Source: Planctomycetaceae bacterium (GTDB taxonomy: Bacteria; Planctomycetota; Planctomycetia; Pirellulales; UBA1268). From it: 20,672 nucleotides of DNA. The notes beneath the pieces were generated by a model. The model did not search any database. It was not told the origin of the DNA and saw only the letters and a program-made list of their open reading frames with translations. The stretch lies in the NCBI GenBank assembly GCA_005789975.1, contig SXWC01000097.1:1-20672 (forward strand), written 5' to 3'. Positions 1-8,126 of the stretch are shown here, one piece after another (positions within the stretch are counted from its first letter, which is position 1; the number at the start of each line of letters is the position of its first letter). The position numbers and the translations under genes are program-made.

Positions 1-517
1 CACCTATCCGCTGCCCGAGGCCCAACTCGATCGGTTCATGTTCAACATCAAGGTCGGGTACCCGACGGCCAGTGAGGAGGAGCAGATCCTCATGGCCACG
101 ACGCGGTCGGAGAAGCCCGAGGTCCGCAAGGTGCTCTCGGGCCGCGCGATCACCAACATCCAAAAGCTCGTCGGGGGCGTGGCGGTGAGCGAATACGTCG
201 TCAAATACGCCGCCCGGCTCGTGCGGGCGACGCGGCCCAAGGATCCCCAGGCGCCGAAGTACGTTTCGGAACTCGTCGATTGGGGGGCGGGGCCGCGGGC
301 CGGCCAGTTTTTGATCCAGGGGGGCAAGGCGATGGCCGCGATGGACGGCCGTTTCAGCGTCTCGCTCGACGACATCCGCCGGATCGCCGTGCCCGTGCTG
401 CGACACAGGCTCGCCACCAACTTCCAGGCCCAGGCGGAGGGGCTGACGAGCGAGACGATCATCGAACGGCTGGTTCGCGAGACGCCCGAGCCGGAGATTC
501 CGAAGCTCGTGAAGTGA
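1..517 (+). CDS. MoxR-family AAA+ ATPase, C-terminal part (5' end outside window)
   Basis: The reading frame is open from base 2 and ends at TGA 515-517, leaving about 171 residues of the C-terminal half. It opens with TYPLPEAQLDRFMF, the conserved MoxR stretch after the sensor region where the arginine of LDRF contacts nucleotide. The AAA lid follows, with RLVRATRP, WGAGPRAGQFLI and the terminal DIRRIAVPVLRHRL helix, all typical of MoxR. Walker A and B lie upstream of the window. MoxR ATPases are thought to act as chaperones that help fold or insert metal cofactors into partner proteins, often those with VWA domains. That fits the DUF58 and two VWA-type genes directly downstream, with a 37-nt gap to the next start. 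The family call is secure; the substrate is unknown. Confidence 0.93.
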   Translation, partial: TYPLPEAQLDRFMFNIKVGYPTASEEEQILMATTRSEKPEVRKVLSGRAITNIQKLVGGVAVSEYVVKYAARLVRATRPKDPQAPKYVSELVDWGAGPRAGQFLIQGGKAMAAMDGRFSVSLDDIRRIAVPVLRHRLATNFQAQAEGLTSETIIERLVRETPEPEIPKLVK

Positions 518-554
518 ACAGCCGAGGAACCGGGGCCCTGGCCCCTCGTGAAGC

Positions 555-1454
555 ATGCCCCGCGCGGTCGAGGAATACCTGAAGCCCGAGGTCGTGCGGC
601 AGATCGCACGGCTGGACCTCCGCGCCCAGTTCATCGTCAAGGGCTTCCTGCAGGGGCTGCATGCCAGTCCCTATCAGGGATTTTCCGTCGAGTTCAGCGA
701 GCATCGCAAATACGCGACGGGCGACGACCCGAAGGACATCGACTGGCTGGTCTATGCCAAGACCGACAAGCACTACGTCAAGAAGTTCGAGGCCGAGACC
801 AACATCACAGGCTACCTCGTGATCGACACGAGCGGCTCGATGGCCTACACCTACCGGCAGCAGATCACCAAGCTCGACTATGCGATCTCGCTCGCCGCCG
901 CCCTCTGCTGGCTGATGATCCACCAGCAGGACCCCTGCGGCCTGATGGTCTTCGACGAGAAGCTCCACGCCTCGCTGCCGGCCCGCTCGCGGCGGTCGCA
1001 GATCGCCCAGGTGCTCTCCGTGCTCTCGAAGGTCGAGCCGTCGGGCAAGACCGACATCGCGCGGAGCCTCGTGCAGGTCGCCGCGATGCTCCGGCACCGG
1101 TCGCTCGTGATGGTTTTCAGCGACCTGCTCGCCGATCCGGCGCCGATCAGGGACGCGCTGTTGCGGCTGCGGCACCGCGGCCACGACGTGATCCTGTTTC
1201 ACGTTCTCGACGAGGCGGAGGTGAAGTTTCCGTTCGAAGGCATGGTCGAGCTCACCGAGCCGGAGGACCGAGACAAGCTGGTGATCGACGCCGACTCGGC
1301 CCGCCGGGGCTACCTCGAGGCGGTCGCGGCCTTTCGCGAGGACTACCGTGTCTCGTGCTTCCGGGCGGGGATCGACTACGTGCCGCTCGACACCGGCATG
1401 CAGTTCGACCGAGCGCTCATGGAGTACCTCGCCAGCCGCCGCACGAGGTTTTGA
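555..1454 (+). CDS. DUF58 domain protein with VWA-like fold
   Basis: This 299-residue protein has the DUF58 signature YATGDDPKDIDWLVYAKTD (about residues 54-72), followed by VKKFEAETN and the strand VIDTSGSM. The latter supplies a MIDAS-type metal site, D91-x-S93-x-S95. No signal peptide or membrane helix is visible, so it is probably cytosolic, working with the MoxR ATPase encoded upstream and the membrane VWA proteins downstream. The ATG at 555 gives the family's usual N-terminus, although no strong ribosome-binding site precedes it. The gene ends three bases before the next start (TGA 1452-1454, ATG 1458), so translation is probably coupled. DUF58 proteins are usual partners of MoxR; their biochemical role is not established. 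Confidence 0.92.
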   Translation: MPRAVEEYLKPEVVRQIARLDLRAQFIVKGFLQGLHASPYQGFSVEFSEHRKYATGDDPKDIDWLVYAKTDKHYVKKFEAETNITGYLVIDTSGSMAYTYRQQITKLDYAISLAAALCWLMIHQQDPCGLMVFDEKLHASLPARSRRSQIAQVLSVLSKVEPSGKTDIARSLVQVAAMLRHRSLVMVFSDLLADPAPIRDALLRLRHRGHDVILFHVLDEAEVKFPFEGMVELTEPEDRDKLVIDADSARRGYLEAVAAFREDYRVSCFRAGIDYVPLDTGMQFDRALMEYLASRRTRF

Positions 1455-1457
1455 GCC

Positions 1458-3788
1458 ATGGGACTTTCGTTCATCACACCCCTGCTCCTCGGCGGGACGG
1501 CGCTCGTGGCCGTGCCGATCGTGCTGCACCTCATCATGCGGCGCAAGCCCGTGCCCCACGAGTTTCCCGCGCTGCGGTTCCTGCGGGAGCGGGCGGTGTC
1601 GAACCGGCGCCGGCTCAGGCTCAGCCACATCCTGCTTCTGCTCCTGCGGATGGCGGCGCTGGCCCTCTTCGCCCTGGCGCTCGCCCGGCCCGTGCTCCGC
1701 GGTGCGGGCTGGCTCGCCGACGGTGAGGGGCCGGTCGCCGCCGTCTTCGTTTTCGACACGGCCCCGCGGATGATGCTCCGCGAGGCCAACCAGACGCGGC
1801 TGGAGCGGGCCGCCACGATGGCCCGGGTGTTGTTCGGAAAGCTGCCCGCGGGGAGCAAGGTCGCGGTGCTCGACACCTCGGGCGGGGCGGTCAACTTCTC
1901 GCCGACGGTGGCGGCCGCGGCGGCGCGGATCGACCGGCTGGCGGCCGCCACGCCGGCCAGATCGCTGTCGGGCGTGATCACCGAGGCCCGCCGGCTGCTC
2001 GCGGCTGCGGAACTGGCCCGCAAGGAACTCTATGTCTTCACCGACTGCTCACATGGTGGCTGGGATAACGCCCCGCCGCAGCCGGAGGCGGCCGCCGGCG
2101 AGCCGACGGCGCTGTTCATCGACGTCGCCGCCTCGGCGCCGCAGAACTTCGCGATCGACGCGATCGATCTCTCCGGGGAGCGGGTCTCGGCCGGCACGGC
2201 GCTGGCCGTCACCGCATCGGCCTCGCGGACGGGTGTCGAAGCCACCCGCTCCGTGGCGGTGGAAATCCGCGGCGCCGATGGCAACTATGTCCGGCGCGGA
2301 GTGAAGCCTGTGACATGGACACCCTCGGCGCCGACGCAGGTCGACTTCGACGTGGTCGGGCTGGAGCCGGGCACGCGGCAGGGCCGCGTGCTCATCGAGG
2401 GAACGGACGACCTCGACGCCGACGATGTCCGCTATTTCACGGTCGAGGTCGGGGCCGCGGCCCGCGTGATCGTGGCCGCTCCACGCCCCGCGGTCCGAAC
2501 GGCGAACTTTCTCGTGCAGGCGATCGCCCCGCAATCGCTCGTGAAGTCGGGCAAGTCGAGGTTTGACACGCAGGTGATCGATCTGGAGTCGCTCGACACG
2601 GTCTCGTGGGATGCCGCCGAGGGAATGGTGCTGCTCGATCCGCCCCCGTTGCCGCCGCAGACCTGGGAGTCGCTCGAGCGGTGGGTCGCGGGCGGCCGGG
2701 GGCTCGTGATCTGGCTCGGTCCGCGGGCCGGATCCGCCGAGCGGTTCAACTCCGATGCCTCCCGCCGCGTGCTCGGCGGCGACATCGTCCGCGTGTGGCG
2801 GAGCAAGGAGGGCAACTTCCTGGCACCGACGGCGCTCGATCATCCGATCATGGCGGCCTTCCGCCGGGTGGGCGACGCCGTGCCGTGGCAGGATTTTCCG
2901 GTGACCCGGCACTGGGAGTTCGCCGCGGCCGGGGAAGAGCAGAACGCGGAAAAATCCGCCGCCGTGGTCGCCACCTACCGCAACGGTCTGCCCGCGGTCG
3001 TCGAGCACCGGTTGGGCGGCGGCACCGTCGTGCTCGTCACGACTCCCGTCTCGCAGAACGCGACCGATCCCGACGCCTGGAACATCCTCGCCACCGGCTT
3101 CGAGCCCTGGCCGTTCCTGATCCTCGCCAACGAGACGCTCCTGCACGCCCTCGACACGTCGGATGACCGGAACGTGCTGGCCGGCTCCGCGGCCGTCCTG
3201 CACCTCGACCGCCGGGACATGCCGGCCGCGGTCGTGAGCACGCCGGCCGGCGACGACTTTCCCGCGGCGGTTGATCAGAAGCGGGGCACGATCACCGTCA
3301 CCTCGACGCAGTTGCCGGGCAACTATGTCATCCGCGCCGGAGGCGAAGTGGGGGGTGTGGCCAAGGGCTTCAGCGTCAATCTCGCCCCCTCCGCCACGGA
3401 CTTCAGCCGCGTGCCCGAGGCCGACCTGGCCGCGGTGCTCGGCCCTGGGCATCGGCTCGCCCGGACGGAAGAAGAACTGGTCCGCGACGTGAACATCGAG
3501 CGGATCGGCTCGGAGCTCTTTCCTTGGGTGATCGTGCTGGTGGCCTTGGCGATGGCCGCCGATTGGATCGTGGCCAACCGGTTCTACGCGCCCCGGGAGA
3601 CGGGGGGCGATGCGAGGCAGGGGGCCGCCGTGACGTTTGCCGAGGAGTCTGTGTCAGCCGATCGAGTCGTGCCGCCGCCGCCGCCGGATCCGACCCGCGC
3701 CGCCGCGGAGTCTCCCCTGGGGCCGCCCCCCGTGCCGCCGCGGCCTGGGCCGCCGCCGGTTTCCCCCACGCCACAGGTGTCTGGATGA
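1458..3788 (+). CDS. BatA-like membrane protein with degenerate VWA domain
   Basis: The 776-residue protein begins with the BatA-type N-terminal module: a hydrophobic segment at about 4-25 (FITPLLLGG...IVLHLIM), a basic loop with RRKPVPHEFPALRFLRER, and a second helix at about 54-74. A VWA-like region follows, but its expected DxSxS metal motif reads DTAPRM from D100, so the metal site looks lost. The long middle part resembles the extracytoplasmic beta-rich and GATase-like domains of planctomycete relatives. A C-terminal helix (LFPWVIVLVALAMAADWIV) and a proline-rich tail (about 735-776) close the protein. The stop overlaps the next start as ATGA (3785-3788), marking one transcription unit. 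It probably forms an envelope complex with the DUF58 and downstream VWA proteins under MoxR control; this is inferred from context. Confidence 0.85.
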   Translation: MGLSFITPLLLGGTALVAVPIVLHLIMRRKPVPHEFPALRFLRERAVSNRRRLRLSHILLLLLRMAALALFALALARPVLRGAGWLADGEGPVAAVFVFDTAPRMMLREANQTRLERAATMARVLFGKLPAGSKVAVLDTSGGAVNFSPTVAAAAARIDRLAAATPARSLSGVITEARRLLAAAELARKELYVFTDCSHGGWDNAPPQPEAAAGEPTALFIDVAASAPQNFAIDAIDLSGERVSAGTALAVTASASRTGVEATRSVAVEIRGADGNYVRRGVKPVTWTPSAPTQVDFDVVGLEPGTRQGRVLIEGTDDLDADDVRYFTVEVGAAARVIVAAPRPAVRTANFLVQAIAPQSLVKSGKSRFDTQVIDLESLDTVSWDAAEGMVLLDPPPLPPQTWESLERWVAGGRGLVIWLGPRAGSAERFNSDASRRVLGGDIVRVWRSKEGNFLAPTALDHPIMAAFRRVGDAVPWQDFPVTRHWEFAAAGEEQNAEKSAAVVATYRNGLPAVVEHRLGGGTVVLVTTPVSQNATDPDAWNILATGFEPWPFLILANETLLHALDTSDDRNVLAGSAAVLHLDRRDMPAAVVSTPAGDDFPAAVDQKRGTITVTSTQLPGNYVIRAGGEVGGVAKGFSVNLAPSATDFSRVPEADLAAVLGPGHRLARTEEELVRDVNIERIGSELFPWVIVLVALAMAADWIVANRFYAPRETGGDARQGAAVTFAEESVSADRVVPPPPPDPTRAAAESPLGPPPVPPRPGPPPVSPTPQVSG

Positions 3789-6082
3789 CGCCGGCGCAGG
3801 CTGTCCAGGAAACGTCGCTGCAGTTCGACCCCGTCTGGTCATGGGCCTTCGTGGGGGCGGTCGCAGTCGCCCTCCTGATTGTGCTTCTGGCCGTGCCCCC
3901 CGACCGATCGCGGGTGTCGCTGGCCGGCCGGCTCGTCCTCTCGCTGTTGCGATTCGTCGCTTTTCTCGCGGTCGTGGCCTGCATGCTGCGACCCACGCTC
4001 GTGGCCACCCGCAATGCCCGGCAGCAGGGCACCGTGATCGTGCTGGCCGACGCCTCGGAGAGCATGACGGTGGCCGACGGGCCCGGTGGCCGGACGAGGT
4101 GGCAGGAGATGACCGACGCGCTGGCCGCCGCGCGGCCGGCGGCCGAGGCGCTCACGTCGGCCGGCGGCTTCGAGATCGCCGTCTGGAAGTTCGACCGTGA
4201 AATGCACCCCGTCGCCCCCGTCGCCGCCGACCCTTTTCCGCTCGGGGACTGGGCCGATGAGCCGGCTGCCGACGAGACGGCGATCGGTGCCGCGATCGAC
4301 GACGGCCTGCGGTCCACGGCGGGGCGAACGGTCGCCGGTGTCGTCGTGCTCAGCGACGGAGCCCAGCACGCCTACGCTCCCCGGGATCTGCCCCCCCAGT
4401 CGGCGGCGCGGAGGATCGCCGATGCGGGCGTGCCCCTCTGGAGCGTGACCTTCGGCCAGCAACGAGGGGGCGGTCAGGGGCGGGACGCGGCGGTGGTCAA
4501 CCTGGCGGTCGCCGAGACTGTCTACGTGAAGAACACGCTCGAAGTGGCGGGCCGAGTGCGGCTCGATGGGCTCGCGGGCCGGCAGGCGTCCGTGGTGCTC
4601 CTGGCGGAGAACGAGTCGGGAGCGATGGAGGAGGTGGCGCGAACGATCGTGCGGGTCGCCGGCGAGGCGATCGAGGAGGCGGTGCGGCTCCCGTGGACGC
4701 CCAAGGTCGTCGGGGAGCGGAAGCTGACGCTCAAGGTCGAACCGCAGGACGGCGAGGTGATCCTCGCCAACAACGAATCCTCGACCTTCGTCGAGGTGAT
4801 CGACGGCGGACTTCGCGTGCTCTACCTGGAGGGTGCGCTGCGGGTGGAGCAGCGGTTCCTGCGGCGGATGCTCGCGGCGAGCCCCGACATGCAGGTCGAC
4901 TTCGACTGGATCGATTCGAGCCGCCGCGACCGCTGGCCCGTCGATCTCGGCCGGCGGCTCGCCGGCGATTACGATGCGATCCTGATCGGCGACCTCGACT
5001 CGTCGGCGATCCGGGCCGCCGACCTGAAGACGATCCTCGCCAAGGTGAACGCCGGCGCCGGGCTGGGTCTGCTCGGCGGTTTTCACGCCTTCGAGGCGGG
5101 GGGCTGGGCCGGCTCAGCGCTCGGGCCGGCGATGCCTTTCGAGGCCGACCGCCTCTCGAGGCAGCCGTTTGACGAACCGGTCCGCAAGGGGCTGCACCTG
5201 GAGGGTGCGGTGCGATTGGTGCCCGACCCGCGGTTCGGCAACGTCTCGATCCTCCGGCTCGGCAAGACCGACGACGACACGGCCGCCGCCTGGCAGGCGA
5301 TGCCCCCGCTCGATGGCGCGAGCATCATCGGCCGGCTGCTGCCGACGTCGAAGACCCTGGCCGCGACGCCGGACGGAAAGCCGCTGCTCGTGGGACGCGA
5401 GTATGGCGAGGGCCGCGTGCTCGCCTTCGCCGCCGACTCCACCTGGCGGTGGGCGATGCAGGGAGCCGGCGAGCAGCACCGCCGTTTCTGGCGGCAGTTC
5501 GTGCTCTGGCTCGCACGGCAGGACGATGCCGAACAGGACACGCTCTGGGTGCGGCTCGCCCAGCGACGGATCTCGCCGGGTACGCCGCTGCCCTTCGACA
5601 CCGGTCTCACCAAGCCCGACGGCACGGCGCAGGCCGGGGTCGCGGTCGAGGCCACGGTGATCGGCCCCGACGGCCAGAAGCGGCCGATTCGCGTCGGCCG
5701 TCAGGGCGACACCTTCTCCGGGACGATCGCCGAGTGTGCCGAACCAGGCGACTGGAAACTCGTCGTCAGGGCGACACGGCCCGGCGATGCCACGCCGCGG
5801 GAGCGGTCGGCGCGGTTCACCGTCTTCCGTCAGGATCTGGAACTCGCCAGCCCGCGTGCCAATCCGCTGCTCATGCGGCAGATCGCGGAAGCGACCAGCG
5901 GCAGCGTGCGGCTGCCCGAGGAACTGCCCGCGATCTTCGAGGAGATCGCCGCCCGGCCGCCCACCTTCGAATCGACGGAGCAGTGGTCGTTTTCACCATG
6001 GGATACCTGGCCGATGCTCCTGCTGCTGGCGGCGTGCTTGTGCGGCGAGTGGTTTCTGCGGAAGCGCTGGGGCCTCGTCTGA
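3785..6082 (+). CDS. VWA / glutamine-amidotransferase-like membrane protein
   Basis: The start at 3785 is chosen because ATGA overlaps the upstream stop; the frame stays open further upstream only within the preceding gene. The 765-residue product has two N-terminal membrane helices at about 18-37 and 47-69. A VWA domain follows with an intact MIDAS start, VLADASESM (D89, S91, S93). A beta-rich region precedes a GATase1/ThuA-like fold (about 340-560, LRVLYLEGALRVEQRFLRRM then DYDAILIGDLDS), but the usual nucleophile elbow reads GGFHAF, so no amidotransferase chemistry is expected. A final helix (about 740-760) is followed by a short basic tail. This architecture is common as the last gene of planctomycete MoxR operons. 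Its TGA abuts the 123-bp repeat array. Confidence 0.85.
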   Translation: MTPAQAVQETSLQFDPVWSWAFVGAVAVALLIVLLAVPPDRSRVSLAGRLVLSLLRFVAFLAVVACMLRPTLVATRNARQQGTVIVLADASESMTVADGPGGRTRWQEMTDALAAARPAAEALTSAGGFEIAVWKFDREMHPVAPVAADPFPLGDWADEPAADETAIGAAIDDGLRSTAGRTVAGVVVLSDGAQHAYAPRDLPPQSAARRIADAGVPLWSVTFGQQRGGGQGRDAAVVNLAVAETVYVKNTLEVAGRVRLDGLAGRQASVVLLAENESGAMEEVARTIVRVAGEAIEEAVRLPWTPKVVGERKLTLKVEPQDGEVILANNESSTFVEVIDGGLRVLYLEGALRVEQRFLRRMLAASPDMQVDFDWIDSSRRDRWPVDLGRRLAGDYDAILIGDLDSSAIRAADLKTILAKVNAGAGLGLLGGFHAFEAGGWAGSALGPAMPFEADRLSRQPFDEPVRKGLHLEGAVRLVPDPRFGNVSILRLGKTDDDTAAAWQAMPPLDGASIIGRLLPTSKTLAATPDGKPLLVGREYGEGRVLAFAADSTWRWAMQGAGEQHRRFWRQFVLWLARQDDAEQDTLWVRLAQRRISPGTPLPFDTGLTKPDGTAQAGVAVEATVIGPDGQKRPIRVGRQGDTFSGTIAECAEPGDWKLVVRATRPGDATPRERSARFTVFRQDLELASPRANPLLMRQIAEATSGSVRLPEELPAIFEEIAARPPTFESTEQWSFSPWDTWPMLLLLAACLCGEWFLRKRWGLV

Positions 6083-6205
6083 CTGTCCGCGGACAAAGTC
6101 ATCCATGACCTTTGTCCACTGGATCGACCGGTGGAAACGCCGAGGGTTCCCACGGTCGATGATCTTCGCATCCTGCTCGGGCAGACGTGATCCACAGTCT
6201 GCTGA
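6083..6205 (+). repeat. 123-bp palindromic repeat, unit 1
   Basis: First of three head-to-tail units, starting one base after the stop of the VWA gene. It contains a near-perfect palindrome, where one arm begins GCGGACAAAG (one mismatch, base 6090) and the other is CTTTGTCCAC. A second inverted repeat, ATCGACCG with CGGTCGAT, follows. It differs from unit 2 at only two positions that I found. Confidence 0.95.
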
Positions 6206-6328
6206 CTGTCCGTGGACAAAGTCATCCATGACCTTTGTCCACTGGATCGACCGGTGGAAACGCCGAGGGTTCCCACGGTCGATGATCTTCGCATCCTGCT
6301 CGGGCAGACGTGTTCCACAGTCTGCTGA
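6206..6328 (+). repeat. 123-bp palindromic repeat, unit 2
   Basis: The arms GTGGACAAAG (6212-6221) and CTTTGTCCAC (6233-6242) are perfectly complementary. The bases between them (GTCAT-CC-ATGAC) extend the palindrome with one bulged C. A second stem, ATCGACCG (6246-6253) with CGGTCGAT (6276-6283), is extended imperfectly inwards. A small CTGC-TCGG-GCAG hairpin lies near the right end. The period of 123 is divisible by three, so every frame gives repetitive but spurious peptides. Confidence 0.95.
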
Positions 6329-6394
6329 CTGTCCGTGGACAAAGTCATCCACGACCTTTGTCCACTGGATCGACCGGTGGAAACGCCGCGGGTT
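6329..6394 (+). repeat. 123-bp repeat, unit 3 (5' half only)
   Basis: Matches the first 66 bases of the unit, keeping the first palindrome with one loop-proximal change (CATCCACG for CATCCATG). It stops matching after GCCGCGGGTT. Its right edge (GCCGCGGG) agrees with the distant copy at 13023 rather than with units 1 and 2. Confidence 0.9.
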
Positions 6395-6414
6395 TTCTGC
6401 GGGACATTTCCGCC

Positions 6415-6443
6415 TTTGTGGAGCGGGCCGACCTTGCTACCCT
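6415..6443 (+). promoter_or_regulatory. candidate promoter for the histidine kinase operon
   Basis: TTTGTG (6415-6420) and TACCCT (6438-6443) are separated by 17 bp, the -10 being preceded by TTGC. It lies 69 bp before the kinase start, in the only unique sequence between the repeat array and the gene. The match to a sigma70-type promoter is moderate. Confidence 0.3.
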
Positions 6444-6512
6444 CCCCAGCCCGCCTCCCCCGCCCGTGCAGGGCCAAAGCCGCGGGCTCCACCGCCGACA
6501 GGGAGATCGGGC

Positions 6513-8093
6513 ATGCCACGGCAAAGGGCGATCCGCGAGAAGCTGCTGCTCGGCGCGCTCCTCGTGGGCGTCATGGTGGTCGTGCTGTCAGGCAGCAGTT
6601 TCCTGGGCATCTATTCCTATCGCCGGCTTGTTCGTTCGCTCTCCTGTCGCGCGGCCGAGCTGCCGCTGGCAAGCGAACTCGGTGAATGCGTGGGCATCCT
6701 CCGGGTCGCCCACGCGCGGGCGCTGGCCGACGAGACGGAGGACGACGCCTTCGACTCGGTGCTGCGGGCGACCGGTGCCGCCCTGGAGGCCTACCGGCAG
6801 CAACTCGCGGCCTTCGAACTCGACGACGTGCCGCTCGCCGACCGCACCCGTGAGGCGGAGACGGCACAAAGCATCGCCGACTGCCTCGCGACGATCGACG
6901 GCATCGCCCGTGAGCACGGTGTCGAGGATGGAGAAACCGACGCGCCTTCCGCCCGCCGCGGCATGTTGCTGGCCGCCGCTCCCCACATCGACCTGCTCGC
7001 ATCGCTCACCGCCGAGCTGCCGTCATTTCTCCAGCAGCGACTCCACGATCTCTCCAGCGAGGTGCGGACCCGCTACCGCTCGCTGATCGTCACCACCTGG
7101 ACCGCGGCGCTCGCCGCCGCGGCCCTCCTGACGGCGATCGCGGTCCTCACCTACCGCTGGGTCTTTCGCCCGCTCCGACTCCTCGGGCACGGCTCGCGCC
7201 GCGTCGCCGCCGGCGACTTCGCCTACCGCATCCAACTCGACACGCAGGACGAGATGGCCGAGCTCGCCGACGCGCTCAACGACATGACGGAGCGGTTTCA
7301 GGCCACCCGCGACGATCTCGACCGTCAGGTGCAGGAGCGGACGCGGGAGGTGATCCGCAGCGAGCAGCTCGCGAGCGTCGGATTTCTGGCCGCCGGCGTG
7401 GCTCATGAGATCAACAACCCGCTCGCCTCCATCGCCATGTGCGCCGAGTCGCTGGAGAGCCGCCTGGATACGCTCTCGCCGGAGGAGGCCGACGCGCAGG
7501 TCGCCCGGCGATACCTCGCGCTGATTCAGAGCGAAGCCTTCCGGTGCAAGGGGATCACGGAGAAACTTCTCGACTTCTCCCGGCTTGGCGAGGTACGGCG
7601 GCAGGCGACGGCGCTCGTCGGCCTCGTGGCCGACGTGGCCGAGATGCTGCGGCATGTCGGCCGGTTTGCCGGCCGCACGATCGAGATCGAAGATGGCCCT
7701 GACGTGCTCGTGATGGTCAATCCGCAGGAGATCAAGCAGGTGGTGCTGAATCTGCTGGTCAACGCGCTCGACTCGATCGAGGATACGGGGAGGGTGAGCG
7801 TGGCGGCGAAGCGGAGCGGCGGCGAGGCCGTGCTGACACTCACCGATGACGGCTGCGGGATGACCGAGGAGGTGCTCGAGCACCTCTTCGAGCCGTTCTT
7901 CACCCGACGGAAGGCCGGCCATGGAACCGGACTCGGCCTGTCGATCGCGCTGCGAATCGTCACCGACCACGGCGGACGCATCCAGGCCACGAGCGAGGGG
8001 CCTGGCAAGGGCTCCACCTTCCGCTTGATCATGCCGCTCGCCCAGTTCGGCACGGAAGCGGGCGGAGAGCCCGTTCCGGGCCGCGCCGCCTGA
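6513..8093 (+). CDS. membrane sensor histidine kinase (HAMP-HisKA-HATPase)
   Basis: The ATG at 6513 is preceded by an AGGGAGA ribosome-binding site and gives 526 residues; the open frame further upstream runs through repeats and the previous gene and is rejected. Transmembrane helix 1 is at about 10-32 and helix 2 at about 191-215, bracketing an extracytoplasmic sensor of about 155 mostly helical residues with no domain I recognise. A HAMP linker (RPLRLLGHGSRRVAAGDF) leads to the HisKA motif GVAHEINNPL with phosphoacceptor H298. The ATPase domain has N box LNLLVNALDS, G1 DDGCGM, F box FEPFF and G2 GHGTGLGLS. All catalytic boxes are intact. The sequence style is NtrB-like, matching the sigma54 activator 33 bp downstream, which is its likely partner. 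The stimulus is unknown. Confidence 0.93.
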   Translation: MPRQRAIREKLLLGALLVGVMVVVLSGSSFLGIYSYRRLVRSLSCRAAELPLASELGECVGILRVAHARALADETEDDAFDSVLRATGAALEAYRQQLAAFELDDVPLADRTREAETAQSIADCLATIDGIAREHGVEDGETDAPSARRGMLLAAAPHIDLLASLTAELPSFLQQRLHDLSSEVRTRYRSLIVTTWTAALAAAALLTAIAVLTYRWVFRPLRLLGHGSRRVAAGDFAYRIQLDTQDEMAELADALNDMTERFQATRDDLDRQVQERTREVIRSEQLASVGFLAAGVAHEINNPLASIAMCAESLESRLDTLSPEEADAQVARRYLALIQSEAFRCKGITEKLLDFSRLGEVRRQATALVGLVADVAEMLRHVGRFAGRTIEIEDGPDVLVMVNPQEIKQVVLNLLVNALDSIEDTGRVSVAAKRSGGEAVLTLTDDGCGMTEEVLEHLFEPFFTRRKAGHGTGLGLSIALRIVTDHGGRIQATSEGPGKGSTFRLIMPLAQFGTEAGGEPVPGRAA

Positions 8094-8114
8094 GATGCAT
8101 CGACCGAACCCCAC

Positions 8115-8119
8115 GAGGA
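8115..8119 (+). promoter_or_regulatory. ribosome-binding site deciding a TTG start
   Basis: GAGGA sits seven bases before TTG 8127. The in-frame ATG at 8148 has no comparable site, so the TTG start is preferred. The choice changes the protein by seven residues, before the receiver domain. Confidence 0.5.
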
Positions 8120-8126
8120 TCACACC

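Noticed and set aside
3785..6082. Active glutamine amidotransferase in the VWA protein
   Set aside because: The fold is suggested, but the nucleophile position reads GGFHAF with no cysteine, so no enzymatic claim is made.
5993..6519. Minus-strand reading frames with repeated KVMDDFVHGQ-type peptides across the repeat array
   Set aside because: The 123-bp period is a multiple of three, so repetition appears in every frame. There is no ribosome-binding site or conserved domain, and the DNA palindromes explain the signal.
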